A program made the translations under genes and the position numbers. 55,638 nt of DNA, taken from the NCBI RefSeq assembly GCF_000513935.1, contig NZ_AZUY01000041.1, positions 1 to 55,638 on the forward strand. The letters are read 5' to 3'. This document shows, piece by piece, positions 7,835 to 15,343 of the stretch (position 1 is the first letter of the stretch; each line of letters starts with the position of its first letter). This DNA comes from Mesorhizobium sp. WSM3626 (GTDB lineage: Bacteria; Pseudomonadota; Alphaproteobacteria; Rhizobiales; Rhizobiaceae). Under the pieces are notes generated by a model. That model did no database searches and was not told where the DNA came from. It was given only the letters and a program-made list of their open reading frames with translations.

Positions 7835-8368
7835 ATGTCTCGTATTGGAAAGAAACCCGTTTCGCTGCCGCAGGGCGTGACCGCGACCGTCAACGGCCAG
7901 ACCGTGACGGCGAAGGGCCCCAAGGGCGAGCTTAAGTTCGTGGTGAACGACGAAGTGCTGGTCAAGATGGAAGGCAGCGAGATCGCTGTCCAGCCCCGCG
8001 ACCAGACCAAGACAGCTCGCTCCAAGTGGGGCATGTCGCGCACGCAGATCGTCAACATCCTGCAGGGTGTCAAGGACGGCTTCGAGAAGAAGCTCGAGAT
8101 CACCGGCGTCGGCTATCGCGCTGCCTTGCAGGGTAAGAACCTGCAGCTGGCTCTTGGCTTCAGCCATGATGTCGTCTACGAGACGCCGGCCGGCATCACG
8201 ATCACCGTGCCGAAGCCGACCGAAATCACCGTGGCCGGCATCGACAAGCAGCAGGTCGGCCAGGTCGCCGCGGAAATCCGCGAATACCGCGGTCCTGAGC
8301 CTTACAAGGGCAAGGGTGTCCGTTACGCCGGCGAGAAGATCGTCCGCAAGGAAGGCAAGAAAAAGTAG
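7835..8368 (+). CDS. rplF: 50S ribosomal protein L6
   Basis: L6 lies near the factor-binding site of the large subunit and is made of two similar domains. The 177-residue product opens with SRIGKKPVSLPQGVTATVNG. The second domain ends with the signature block QVAAEIREYRGPEPYKGKGV, then RYAGEKIVRKEGKKK. The ATG follows GAAGTGACGAGGACAACAAA. Its TAG stop (8366-8368) is immediately followed by a RIME-like palindrome, so the 138-nt gap to rplR is much larger than is usual in this operon. Confidence 0.98.
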   Translation: MSRIGKKPVSLPQGVTATVNGQTVTAKGPKGELKFVVNDEVLVKMEGSEIAVQPRDQTKTARSKWGMSRTQIVNILQGVKDGFEKKLEITGVGYRAALQGKNLQLALGFSHDVVYETPAGITITVPKPTEITVAGIDKQQVGQVAAEIREYRGPEPYKGKGVRYAGEKIVRKEGKKK

Positions 8369-8371
8369 TCT

Positions 8372-8414
8372 GCTTGGCCCTGAAAAGTTACAGACTTTTC
8401 GGACAGGGCCAAGC
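8372..8414. repeat. RIME-like palindromic element 1
   Basis: GCTTGGCCCTG (8372-8382) pairs with CAGGGCCAAGC (8404-8414), and inside it AAAAGT (8383-8388) pairs with ACTTTT (8394-8399). The core AAAAGTTACAGACTTTTCGG is nearly identical to the element at 8868-8910. Element size and the AAAAGT...ACTTTTCGG core match the rhizobial intergenic mosaic elements (RIME) as I know them. Assignment to that family is from memory, not a search. Confidence 0.7.
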
Positions 8415-8445
8415 CACGGAAGTGTAACGCCGCGGGGAGCGGTCG

Positions 8446-8488
8446 CGGGAGGCGCTTCGCCTGCCGCATATGGCGGCCCCCGTTTTTT
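8446..8488 (+). terminator. Possible internal terminator or attenuator between rplF and rplR
   Basis: CGGG (8446-8449) pairs with CCCG (8479-8482) and closes two inner stems: AGGCG with CGCCT (8450-8462) and GCCGC with GCGGC (8463-8477). Six T residues follow at once (8483-8488). This has the form of an intrinsic terminator, but it lies inside an essential operon, so it must be leaky, antiterminated, or not a terminator at all. Confidence 0.45.
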
Positions 8489-8506
8489 GAAGGCAAGGAA
8501 GACATT

Positions 8507-8866
8507 ATGGGTACCAAGGAAGCCATCCAGCGCCGTGCGCAACGCGTCCGCCGCCAGATCAAGAAAGTCGCCGGCGAGCGTCCGCGCCTTTCTGTGCACC
8601 GCACATCGAAGAACATCTACGTCCAGGTGATCGACGACGCCAAGGGGCACACCATCGCCGCCGCCTCGACGCTCGAGAAGGACCTCAAGGGTTCGCTCAA
8701 GACCGGCGCCGACACCGCCGCCGCCGCCGCGATCGGCAAGCTGATCGCCGAGCGCGCCACCAAGGCCGGCATCAAGGAAGTCGTCTTCGACCGTGGCCCG
8801 TACATCTATCACGGCCGCGTCAAAGCGCTGGCCGAGGCTGCCCGCGAAGGCGGTCTCAGCTTCTAA
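8507..8866 (+). CDS. rplR: 50S ribosomal protein L18
   Basis: L18 binds 5S rRNA with L5 in the central protuberance. The product has 119 residues with the family core AQRVRRQIKKVAGERPRLSV and HRTSKNIYVQVIDDAKGHTI. It ends with FDRGPYIYHGRVKALAEAAR, then EGGLSF. The ATG at 8507 follows GGCAAGGAAGACATT. Unlike in most bacteria the gene stands apart from its neighbours: 138 nt after rplF and 128 nt before rpsE, with RIME-like palindromes on both sides. Confidence 0.98.
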   Translation: MGTKEAIQRRAQRVRRQIKKVAGERPRLSVHRTSKNIYVQVIDDAKGHTIAAASTLEKDLKGSLKTGADTAAAAAIGKLIAERATKAGIKEVVFDRGPYIYHGRVKALAEAAREGGLSF

Positions 8867-8867
8867 T

Positions 8868-8910
8868 GCGTGATCCCGAAAAGTTGCAGACTTTTCGGAC
8901 AAGATCATGC
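8868..8910. repeat. RIME-like palindromic element 2
   Basis: GCGTGATC (8868-8875) pairs with GATCATGC (8903-8910) with one mismatch. Inside, CCGAAAAGT (8876-8884) pairs perfectly with ACTTTTCGG (8890-8898). It lies two bases after the rplR stop. The pattern TGATCCCGAAAAGT...ACTTTTCGGA...GATCATGC is the classic rhizobial RIME layout as I recall it. It shares its core with the element at 8372-8414. Confidence 0.78.
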
Positions 8911-8994
8911 AAAGGAGAAGTTCACCGCTGATGACCCAAAAGCGGCATCAGCAATCAGCAACCCGTGCTTCCGGAAAAGAACAAGGAACAGGAT

Positions 8995-9558
8995 ATGGCA
9001 CAGGAACGTAGGGAAGGCGGCCGCGGCCGCGAGCGTGAAGAGCGCGATGACGGCATGGTGGACAAGCTCGTCCACATCAATCGCGTCGCCAAGGTCGTCA
9101 AGGGTGGCCGCCGCTTCGGCTTCGCCGCACTCGTCGTCGTCGGCGACCAGAAGGGCCGTGTCGGCTTTGGTCACGGCAAGGCGCGCGAAGTGCCGGAAGC
9201 CATCCGCAAGGCAACCGAATCCGCCAAGCGCGACATGATCTTCGTGCCGCTGCGCTCGGGCCGCACGCTGCATCACGACGTCGAGGGACGCTGGGGTGCG
9301 GGCCGCGTGCTGCTGCGCGCCGCCAAGCAGGGTACCGGCATCATCGCCGGCGGCCCGATGCGCGCCGTCTTCGAGACGCTCGGCATGCATGACGTGGTTG
9401 CCAAGTCGATGGGTTCGTCGAACCCCTACAACATGGTTCGCGCCACCTTCGACGCGCTGAAGAGCCAGATGCATCCCAAGGATGTGGCTGCGGCGCGCGG
9501 CATCAAGTATTCGACCCTTCAGGCCCGCCGCGGCACCGCCGTTGCGGCTGAAGAATAG
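8995..9558 (+). CDS. rpsE: 30S ribosomal protein S5
   Basis: S5 acts in translational fidelity and in mRNA unwinding at the entry channel. I chose the ATG at 8995 (MAQERREGGRGRERE, 187 residues) because AAGGAACAGGAT lies just upstream. The frame is open back to 8965, but those ten residues are not S5-like. The double-stranded RNA-binding S5 fold is seen in LVHINRVAKVVKGGRRFGFA. The C-terminal fold contains GTGIIAGGPMRAVFETLGMH. It is 128 nt after rplR and 24 nt before rpmD. Confidence 0.97.
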   Translation: MAQERREGGRGREREERDDGMVDKLVHINRVAKVVKGGRRFGFAALVVVGDQKGRVGFGHGKAREVPEAIRKATESAKRDMIFVPLRSGRTLHHDVEGRWGAGRVLLRAAKQGTGIIAGGPMRAVFETLGMHDVVAKSMGSSNPYNMVRATFDALKSQMHPKDVAAARGIKYSTLQARRGTAVAAEE

Positions 9559-9582
9559 TCGATCTGACCAGGGATTTTGACC

Positions 9583-9780
9583 ATGGCCAAGAAAGCAACC
9601 AAGACCATCACCGTTGAGCAGATCGGCTCGCCGATCCGCCGTCCGAAGGAACAGCGCGCGACGCTGGTCGGCCTCGGCCTCAACAAGATGCACAAGCAGC
9701 GCACGCTGGAGGATACGCCCTCCGTGCGCGGCATGATCGCTGCCGTCCAGCATCTCGTCCGCGTCGTGGACGAGGGCTGA
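9583..9780 (+). CDS. rpmD: 50S ribosomal protein L30
   Basis: L30 is a small large-subunit protein. The ATG at 9583 gives 65 residues, somewhat longer than the E. coli protein (59). The frame is open two codons further to a TTG at 9577, but the ATG is preferred. The family core runs QIGSPIRRPKEQRATLVGLG then LNKMHKQRTLEDTPSVRGMI. It lies 24 nt after rpsE and 22 nt before rplO, the usual spc order. No unusual feature is seen. Confidence 0.96.
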   Translation: MAKKATKTITVEQIGSPIRRPKEQRATLVGLGLNKMHKQRTLEDTPSVRGMIAAVQHLVRVVDEG

Positions 9781-9802
9781 GCCAAAGCGCAGGAGAAGCA
9801 AG

Positions 9803-10276
9803 ATGAAACTCAACGATCTGCGTGACAAGGACGGCGCGACGCACTCCAAGAAGCGTCTCGGCCGTGGCATCGGCTCAGGTTCCGGCAAGACCGCTGGTCG
9901 CGGCGTCAAGGGCCAGAAGGCGCGCTCCGGCGTTGCCGTCAACGGCTTCGAGGGTGGCCAGATGCCGCTCTACCGGCGCCTGCCGAAGCGTGGCTTCAAC
10001 AACATCTTCGCCAAGAGCTTCGTTGTCGTGTCGCTGGCCCGTATCCAGGAAGCCGTCGATGCCAAGAAGCTTGACGTCAAGGCAACCGTGACGGCCGAAA
10101 CGCTTGTCGCCGCCGGCGTCATCCGTCGCGTCAAGGATGGCGTGCGCGTGCTGTCCGACGGCGAACTCAAGGCCAAGCTTGCCTTCGACGTCGCCGGCGC
10201 CTCCAAGGCCGCGATCGAGAAGATCGAAAAGGCCGGTGGTTCGGTCAAGCTGCCGGAAAAGGCAACTGCCGAGTAA
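9803..10276 (+). CDS. rplO: 50S ribosomal protein L15
   Basis: L15 is a late-assembling large-subunit protein. The 157-residue product starts MKLNDLRDKDGATHSKKRLG and carries the Gly-rich basic stretch RGIGSGSGKTAGRGVKGQKA. A C-terminal globular part follows. The ATG follows GCAGGAGAAGCAAG. It ends 194 nt before secY, a long gap for genes that adjoin closely in many bacteria. The gap holds a perfect 11-bp-arm palindrome at 10350-10373. Confidence 0.98.
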   Translation: MKLNDLRDKDGATHSKKRLGRGIGSGSGKTAGRGVKGQKARSGVAVNGFEGGQMPLYRRLPKRGFNNIFAKSFVVVSLARIQEAVDAKKLDVKATVTAETLVAAGVIRRVKDGVRVLSDGELKAKLAFDVAGASKAAIEKIEKAGGSVKLPEKATAE

Positions 10277-10349
10277 CGGCAATTTGAAGCGCGGTCGGCA
10301 AGAGTGGCATTCGTTTTTGCTTTCGATCGCGCTTTGATCTGCTCAATTT

Positions 10350-10373
10350 AGCGGCCGCGTCAACGCGGCCGCT
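10350..10373. repeat. Perfect palindrome in the rplO-secY spacer
   Basis: AGCGGCCGCGT (10350-10360) and ACGCGGCCGCT (10363-10373) are perfect inverted copies around CA. The stem would be very stable in RNA, but no T-run follows. It could slow or partly stop transcription before secY, or mark an RNA processing site. Confidence 0.55.
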
Positions 10374-10470
10374 TGCATGTTTACAGCCCGGAGCTTATCT
10401 CGTGAGCTTCGGTGAAACGCACCGCCTGACCCCCACGGGCCATCAAGCGTTACCAAGCGGAGAATCAGGC

Positions 10471-11811
10471 ATGGCTTCGGCTGCTGAACAACTAGCCTCG
10501 AATCTGAATTTCTCGGCCTTCGCCAAGGCGGAGGACCTGAAGAAGCGCATCTGGTTCACCATCGGCGCGTTGCTTGTCTATCGCCTCGGCACCTACATCC
10601 CGCTTCCCGGCATCAATCCCGACGCCTTCGCCCAGGCTTTCTCCTCGCAGAGCAAGGGCGTGCTCGGCATGTTCAACATGTTCGCCGGCGGTGCCGTGCA
10701 GCGCATGGCGATCTTCGCGCTCGGCATCATGCCCTATATCTCCGCCTCCATCATCATGCAGCTGATGACCTCGGTCATTCCCTCGCTGGAAGGGCTGAAG
10801 AAGGAAGGCGAGCAGGGCCGCAAGGTCATCAACCAATACACGCGCTACGGCACCGTGCTCCTGGCGCTGGTGCAGGCCTACGGCATTTCGGTCGGGCTGG
10901 AGAACGGTAACGGCATCGTCAATGATCCCGGCATGTTCTTCCGTCTCTCGACCGTCGTCACGCTGGTCGGCGGCACCATGTTCCTGATGTGGCTTGGCGA
11001 ACAGATCACCGCGCGCGGCATCGGCAACGGCATTTCACTGATCATCTTCTCCGGCATCGTCGCCGGCCTGCCGCGTGCCATTTCCGGCACGCTGGAACTT
11101 GGCCGCACCGGCGCGCTGTCGACCGGCCTGATCCTGGCGATCATCGTGCTGGCCATCGTCGTCATCGCGCTCATCGTCTTCTTCGAGCGCGCCCAGCGCC
11201 GCCTGCTGATCCAGTATCCGAAGCGCCAGGTCGGCAACCGCATGTTCCAGGGCGATACCTCGCACCTGCCGCTCAAGCTCAACACGTCGGGCGTCATCCC
11301 GCCGATCTTCGCGTCGTCGCTGCTCCTGCTGCCGGCCACCGTCGCCGGCTTCTCGCAGACCACCAATATGCCGGCCTGGGCCAGCACCATCCTGGCCTCG
11401 CTCGGCCACGGTCAGCCGCTCTACATGGCATTCTACGCGGCGATGATCGTGTTCTTCGCCTTCTTCTACACTGCGATTGTCTTCAATCCGAAGGACACCG
11501 CCGACCAGCTCAAGAAGCATTCGGGCTTCATCCCGGGCTACCGCCCGGGTGAGCGCACCGCCGACTACATCGATTACGTTCTCACCCGCATCACCGTCGT
11601 CGGCGCCATCTACCTGGTGCTGGTGTGCCTGCTGCCGGAGTTCCTGATCTCGGCGACTGGCGTACCATTCTACCTTGGTGGCACATCGCTTCTGATCGTG
11701 GTCAGTGTCACGCTCGATACGGTTGCGCAGATTCAGGGTCACCTGATCGCGCACCAGTATGAAGGGCTGATCAAGAAGTCGAAGCTGCGCGGGGGGAAGA
11801 AAGCCAGATGA
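10471..11811 (+). CDS. secY: Preprotein translocase subunit SecY
   Basis: SecY is the channel subunit of the Sec translocon in the inner membrane. The ATG at 10471 gives 446 residues. I prefer it to the GTG at 10402 because AGCGGAGAATCAGGC precedes it and MASAAEQLASNLNFSAF suits the family N-terminus. Ten hydrophobic segments can be traced. Conserved blocks include RLGTYIPLPGINPDAFAQ near TM1 and GGAVQRMAIFALGIMPYISA at TM2. The cytoplasmic loop ERAQRRLLIQYPKRQVGNRM and the C-terminal IAHQYEGLIKKSKLRGG are also present. Its stop overlaps the adk start by four bases (ATGA). Confidence 0.97.
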   Translation: MASAAEQLASNLNFSAFAKAEDLKKRIWFTIGALLVYRLGTYIPLPGINPDAFAQAFSSQSKGVLGMFNMFAGGAVQRMAIFALGIMPYISASIIMQLMTSVIPSLEGLKKEGEQGRKVINQYTRYGTVLLALVQAYGISVGLENGNGIVNDPGMFFRLSTVVTLVGGTMFLMWLGEQITARGIGNGISLIIFSGIVAGLPRAISGTLELGRTGALSTGLILAIIVLAIVVIALIVFFERAQRRLLIQYPKRQVGNRMFQGDTSHLPLKLNTSGVIPPIFASSLLLLPATVAGFSQTTNMPAWASTILASLGHGQPLYMAFYAAMIVFFAFFYTAIVFNPKDTADQLKKHSGFIPGYRPGERTADYIDYVLTRITVVGAIYLVLVCLLPEFLISATGVPFYLGGTSLLIVVSVTLDTVAQIQGHLIAHQYEGLIKKSKLRGGKKAR

Positions 11812-12404
11812 GGTTGATTTTGCTTGGGCCGCCGGGGGCGGGCAAGGGGACACAAGCACAAAGACTGGTAGAAAAACACGGCATACCCCAGCTCTCGACG
11901 GGTGACATGCTGCGTGCCGCCGTCCAGGCGGGTACCGAGGTTGGCAAGCGCGCCAAGGCGGTGATGGATGCCGGCGAGCTGGTCTCGGACACCATCGTCA
12001 ACGCCATCGTCGCAGAGCGTATCGATCAGGCCGACTGCGCCAGGGGTTTCATCCTCGATGGTTATCCGCGTACGCTGGTGCAGGCCGATGCGGTTGAATC
12101 GATGCTCTTGGAGCGCGGCATTGGTCTCGATACGGTCATCGAACTTGTCGTCGACGACAGGGCCCTGGTCGGTCGGATCGTCAAGCGCGCCGATGATGCC
12201 AAGGCGGCTGGCCAGCCAGTGCGCAAGGACGACAATCCCGCTGTGTTCGAAGAGCGCCTGCGGGAGTACTACAAGAAAACCGCTCCGCTGACCGGCTACT
12301 ATTACGCCAAGGGCAAGCTCAAGACCGTGGACGGCATGGCCAGTATCGACGCGGTGACCGCGGAGATCGAAGCCGTGGTCGTGGCGGCCGCGAAGGCGCG
12401 GTAA
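11808..12404 (+). CDS. adk: Adenylate kinase
   Basis: Adenylate kinase converts ATP and AMP to two ADP in the cytoplasm. The 198-residue product has the P-loop GPPGAGKGTQAQRL at residues 7-20, the AMP-site block STGDMLRAAV and the signature GFILDGYPRTLVQA. It is the short form: the lid region after VGRIVKRADDAKAAGQPV lacks the zinc-binding Cys residues and long beta lid of 210-220-residue enzymes. Its start overlaps the secY stop (ATGA). adk between secY and rpsM is a common alphaproteobacterial arrangement. A 216-nt spacer follows; I see no gene in it. Confidence 0.97.
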   Translation: MRLILLGPPGAGKGTQAQRLVEKHGIPQLSTGDMLRAAVQAGTEVGKRAKAVMDAGELVSDTIVNAIVAERIDQADCARGFILDGYPRTLVQADAVESMLLERGIGLDTVIELVVDDRALVGRIVKRADDAKAAGQPVRKDDNPAVFEERLREYYKKTAPLTGYYYAKGKLKTVDGMASIDAVTAEIEAVVVAAAKAR

Positions 12405-12620
12405 GGGAATTTAAAGATTAAGCTTGACGGAGGCGGCTCGCTGCGGTATGGCGGCCCGTCTTCCTATCAGGTGCGCACTTTGCTTGTCCGCAAGGGCAAG
12501 GCAGTCGCTTTGAACTGGAAACTCCCGCAAGGGCCGGCCTCCACCGGACGCGGGGCAATGTGGATAGCGCCGGATCTGCCTTTTTGAGGGTTGACCGGCC
12601 CATATGGAGAAGAGAAGAAC

Positions 12621-12989
12621 ATGGCTCGTATAGCCGGCGTCAACATTCCGACCAACAAGCGCGTCGTCATCGCGCTTCAGTACATTCACGGCATTGGCAA
12701 GAAGTTCGCCCAGGAAATCGTCGACAAGGTCGGCATCCCGGCCGAGCGCCGCGTCAACCAGCTGACCGACGCGGAAGTGCTGCAGATCCGCGAGACCATC
12801 GACCGCGATTACCAGGTCGAAGGCGACCTGCGCCGCGAAGTGTCGATGAACATCAAGCGTCTGATGGATCTCGGCTGCTACCGCGGCCTGCGTCACCGCC
12901 GCTCGCTACCGGTTCGCGGTCAGCGCACGCACACCAATGCACGTACCCGCAAGGGCCCGGCCAAGTCGATCGCCGGCAAGAAGAAGTAA
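12621..12989 (+). CDS. rpsM: 30S ribosomal protein S13
   Basis: S13 lies in the small-subunit head and forms bridges to the large subunit. The ATG at 12621 gives 122 residues (MARIAGVNIPTNKR). The frame is open to 12591, but GAGAAGAGAAGAAC just before 12621 fixes the start. The H2TH-like block ALQYIHGIGKKFAQEIVDKV and the C-terminal signature RHRRSLPVRGQRTHTNARTR are present, then the basic tail KGPAKSIAGKKK. It follows adk after 216 nt and precedes rpsK by 141 nt; both spacers are long for an alpha operon. Confidence 0.97.
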   Translation: MARIAGVNIPTNKRVVIALQYIHGIGKKFAQEIVDKVGIPAERRVNQLTDAEVLQIRETIDRDYQVEGDLRREVSMNIKRLMDLGCYRGLRHRRSLPVRGQRTHTNARTRKGPAKSIAGKKK

Positions 12990-12993
12990 TTGG

Positions 12994-13075
12994 GAGTGAG
13001 TAGCTGTTAGTGAGTAGTGAGAACCGGCGTTAACGCCTGCACCTCGTCGTTACTCACCAATTCACTATTCATTTT
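12994..13075. repeat. Repeat-rich dyad element between rpsM and rpsK
   Basis: AGTGAGTAG occurs twice in direct order (12995-13003 and 13009-13017). Inverted counterparts TACTCAC (13051-13057) and TTCACTATTC (13061-13070) follow. At the apex is the perfect 12-bp palindrome GGCGTTAACGCC (13026-13037). The whole could fold as a long imperfect hairpin, and a short T-run (13073-13077) follows. It looks like a small mobile palindrome or a structured operon spacer; I cannot name its family. Confidence 0.55.
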
Positions 13076-13130
13076 TCCAGGTGGAGCCGCTGGCATTACG
13101 GCGGTGTAGAGATCAACTGAAAGGACTACC

Positions 13131-13520
13131 ATGGCCAAGGAAGCCGCACGTGTTCGCCGCCGCGAACGCAAGAACATCTCGTCGGGCGTTGCCCACGTCA
13201 ATTCGACCTTCAACAACACGATGATCACCATCACCGACGCGCAGGGCAATTCGATCGCCTGGTCGTCGGCCGGTGCCCAGGGCTTCAAGGGTTCGCGCAA
13301 GTCGACCCCATTCGCCGCCCAGATGGCTGCCGAGGACGTTGCCAAGAAGGCCCAGGAACACGGCATGCGCATGCTCGAAGTCGAGGTCTGCGGACCGGGC
13401 TCCGGTCGTGAATCGGCGTTGCGTGCCCTGCAGGCGGCCGGCTTCACCATCACCTCGATCCGTGATGTGACGCCGATCCCGCACAATGGCTGCCGCCCGC
13501 GCAAGAAGCGCCGCGTCTAA
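13131..13520 (+). CDS. rpsK: 30S ribosomal protein S11
   Basis: S11 lies on the small-subunit platform near the Shine-Dalgarno helix. The 129-residue product has the expected length. The N-terminal basic stretch RVRRRERKNISSGVAHVNST leads to FNNTMITITDAQGNSIAWSS. It ends with the signature TSIRDVTPIPHNGCRPRKKR. The ATG at 13131 follows TGAAAGGACTACC. It lies 141 nt after rpsM behind the repeat-rich element at 12994-13075, and 102 nt before rpoA. Confidence 0.98.
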   Translation: MAKEAARVRRRERKNISSGVAHVNSTFNNTMITITDAQGNSIAWSSAGAQGFKGSRKSTPFAAQMAAEDVAKKAQEHGMRMLEVEVCGPGSGRESALRALQAAGFTITSIRDVTPIPHNGCRPRKKRRV

Positions 13521-13535
13521 GCAATTTATCGAACG

Positions 13536-13603
13536 CCGCGTGAGCGCCCAGGGCGCTCCTCCGCGGTATTCCAGGTCGCCCGCCACGATTGGATGGTGGC
13601 GGG
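13536..13603 (+). other. Two hairpins in the rpsK-rpoA spacer
   Basis: The first hairpin pairs CCGCG (13536-13540) with CGCGG (13562-13566) around GAGCGCC (13542-13548) paired with GGCGCTC (13552-13558). The second pairs CCCGCCAC (13579-13586) with GTGGCGGG (13596-13603). Neither has a T-run. They may affect read-through or message processing ahead of rpoA. Confidence 0.5.
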
Positions 13604-13622
13604 TCAACGGAAGGAAAGCATC

Positions 13623-14633
13623 ATGATCCAGAAAAATTGGCAGGAACTGATCAAGCCGAACAAGATCGAGTTCTCGTCGAAGAAGAAGACGCTGACCACG
13701 CTGGTCGCCGAGCCGCTCGAGCGCGGCTTTGGCCTGACGCTCGGCAACGCGCTGCGCCGCGTGCTCCTGTCTTCGCTGCGCGGTGCGGCTGTCACCGCCG
13801 TGCAGATCGACGGTGTTCTGCATGAATTCTCGTCCATCGCCGGCGTGCGCGAGGACGTGACCGACATCGTCTTGAATATCAAGGAAATCGCCATCCGCAT
13901 GGAAGGCGATGGCCCCAAGCGCATGGTCGTGCGCAAGCAGGGCCCGGGCGCGGTTCTGGCCGGCGACATCCAGACGGTTGGCGACGTCGAGATCCTCAAC
14001 CCCGACCACGTCATCTGCACGCTGGATGAAGGCGCTGAAATCCGCATGGAATTCACCGTCGACACGGGCAAGGGCTATGTGCCTGCGGAGCGCAACCGCG
14101 CCGAAGACGCGCCGATCGGCCTGATCCCGGTCGATAGTTTGTATTCGCCGGTCAAGAAGGTCTCCTACAAGGTCGAGAACACCCGCGAGGGGCAGGTTCT
14201 CGACTATGACAAGCTGACCATGACCATCGAGACCGACGGTTCGATCTCGGGCGAGGATGCGGTGGCTTTCGCCGCCCGCATCCTGCAGGACCAGCTTGGC
14301 CTGTTCGTCAACTTCGACGAGCCGCAGAAGGAAGTCGCCGCGGAAGCCGTCACCGAGCTCGCCTTCAATCCGGCGCTGCTCAAGAAGGTGGACGAACTCG
14401 AGCTTTCGGTGCGTTCGGCCAACTGCCTGAAGAACGACAACATCGTCTACATCGGCGATCTCATCCAGAAGACCGAAGCCGAGATGCTGCGCACCCCGAA
14501 CTTCGGCCGCAAGTCGCTGAACGAGATCAAGGAAGTTCTGGCGGCGATGGGCCTGCACCTCGGTATGGAAGTGCCGGACTGGCCGCCGGAAAACATCGAA
14601 GACCTCGCAAAACGTTACGAAGACCAATATTGA
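13623..14633 (+). CDS. rpoA: DNA-directed RNA polymerase subunit alpha
   Basis: The alpha subunit dimerises to nucleate RNA polymerase assembly, and its C-terminal domain contacts promoter UP elements and activators. The ATG at 13623 ([17 protein letters not shown]) gives 336 residues, the normal rhizobial length, and follows GGAAGGAAAGCATC. The N-terminal domain carries [20 protein letters not shown] and the loop [20 protein letters not shown]. The C-terminal domain (about residues 250-336) carries [20 protein letters not shown] and [11 protein letters not shown]. Two hairpins stand before it, and rplQ follows after 104 nt. Confidence 0.98.
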
Positions 14634-14646
14634 GCATGAACTCCAA

Positions 14647-14711
14647 GGATCGGCGGCGTGAGCCGCTCGATCCGACGGTCGTGCGGAAAACCATCAGAGG
14701 CCGTGGCCTCT
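14647..14711 (+). other. Two hairpins in the rpoA-rplQ spacer
   Basis: GGATCGGCGGC (14647-14657) pairs with GCCGC and CGATCC (14662-14673) with a one-base bulge around the loop GTGA. A second inverted repeat, AGAGGCC (14696-14702) with GGCCTCT (14705-14711), follows directly. There is no T-run. They resemble the other structured spacers of this operon in strength and position but not in sequence. Confidence 0.5.
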
Positions 14712-14737
14712 TGAACAACTGAAGAAGGAAAAGAGCC

Positions 14738-15166
14738 ATGCGCCACGGTTTCAAAGGCCGCCGCTTCGCCCGCAGCATAAGCCACCGCAAGTCGATGTTC
14801 GCCAACCTGGCGGTGTCGCTGCTCGAGCACGAGCAGATCGTCACCACCTTGCCGAAGGCGAAGGACCTGCGTCCCATCGTCGAGAAGCTGGTGACGCTCG
14901 GCAAGCGCGGCGACCTGCACGCCCGCCGCCAGGTGATCGCGCAGATCGGCAATGAAGGCGTCGTCAAGCGCCTGTTCGATACCATCGCCCCGCGCTACGC
15001 CACCCGCAACGGCGGCTATTTGCGCATCATGAAGGCCGGCTTCCGTCACGGCGACAATGCCGCGATGGCGGTCATCGAGTTCGTCGACCGCGACACCTCG
15101 GCCAAGGGCGCCGGCGACCGCGCTCGCATCGAAGCCGAAGGCACGGACGAAGCCGCAGCCGCATAA
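14738..15166 (+). CDS. rplQ: 50S ribosomal protein L17
   Basis: L17 lies near the tunnel exit of the large subunit. The product has 142 residues, longer than in E. coli (127) because of a C-terminal Ala/Glu-rich tail (ARIEAEGTDEAAAA) after the core. It opens MRHGFKGRRFARSISHRKSM, followed by FANLAVSLLEHEQIVTTLPK, both close to the family pattern. The ATG follows AAGAAGGAAAAGAGCC. It is the last gene of the cluster, and a strong terminator begins 24 nt after its stop. Confidence 0.98.
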   Translation: MRHGFKGRRFARSISHRKSMFANLAVSLLEHEQIVTTLPKAKDLRPIVEKLVTLGKRGDLHARRQVIAQIGNEGVVKRLFDTIAPRYATRNGGYLRIMKAGFRHGDNAAMAVIEFVDRDTSAKGAGDRARIEAEGTDEAAAA

Positions 15167-15190
15167 GGTTTCGTCTTTCCAGATTGATTT

Positions 15191-15214
15191 AAAGGGGCCT
15201 GCGGGCCCCTTTTT
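15191..15214 (+). terminator. Terminator of the ribosomal protein cluster
   Basis: AAAGGGGCC (15191-15199) pairs perfectly with GGCCCCTTT (15204-15212) around the tetraloop TGCG, and the T-run continues to 15214. It lies 24 nt after rplQ and is the clearest intrinsic terminator in the first 15 kb. Confidence 0.9.
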
Positions 15215-15343
15215 CATATTCCGCGCGCAAAGGCGTACCCAAAAATATTGATTGCCGCGAAAATAATCGGATTTCAGCGGCTTAGCCTTTCATTTTGCAC
15301 ATTCGTCGGGACAATGCGCCCGAACTCGCTTGGAGGATTCGCA

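Noticed and set aside
10305..10320. Sigma-54-like TGGCAT...TTGC before secY
   Set aside because: The GG and GC dinucleotides are 13 bases apart instead of the required 12, and secY is read from the ribosomal operon.
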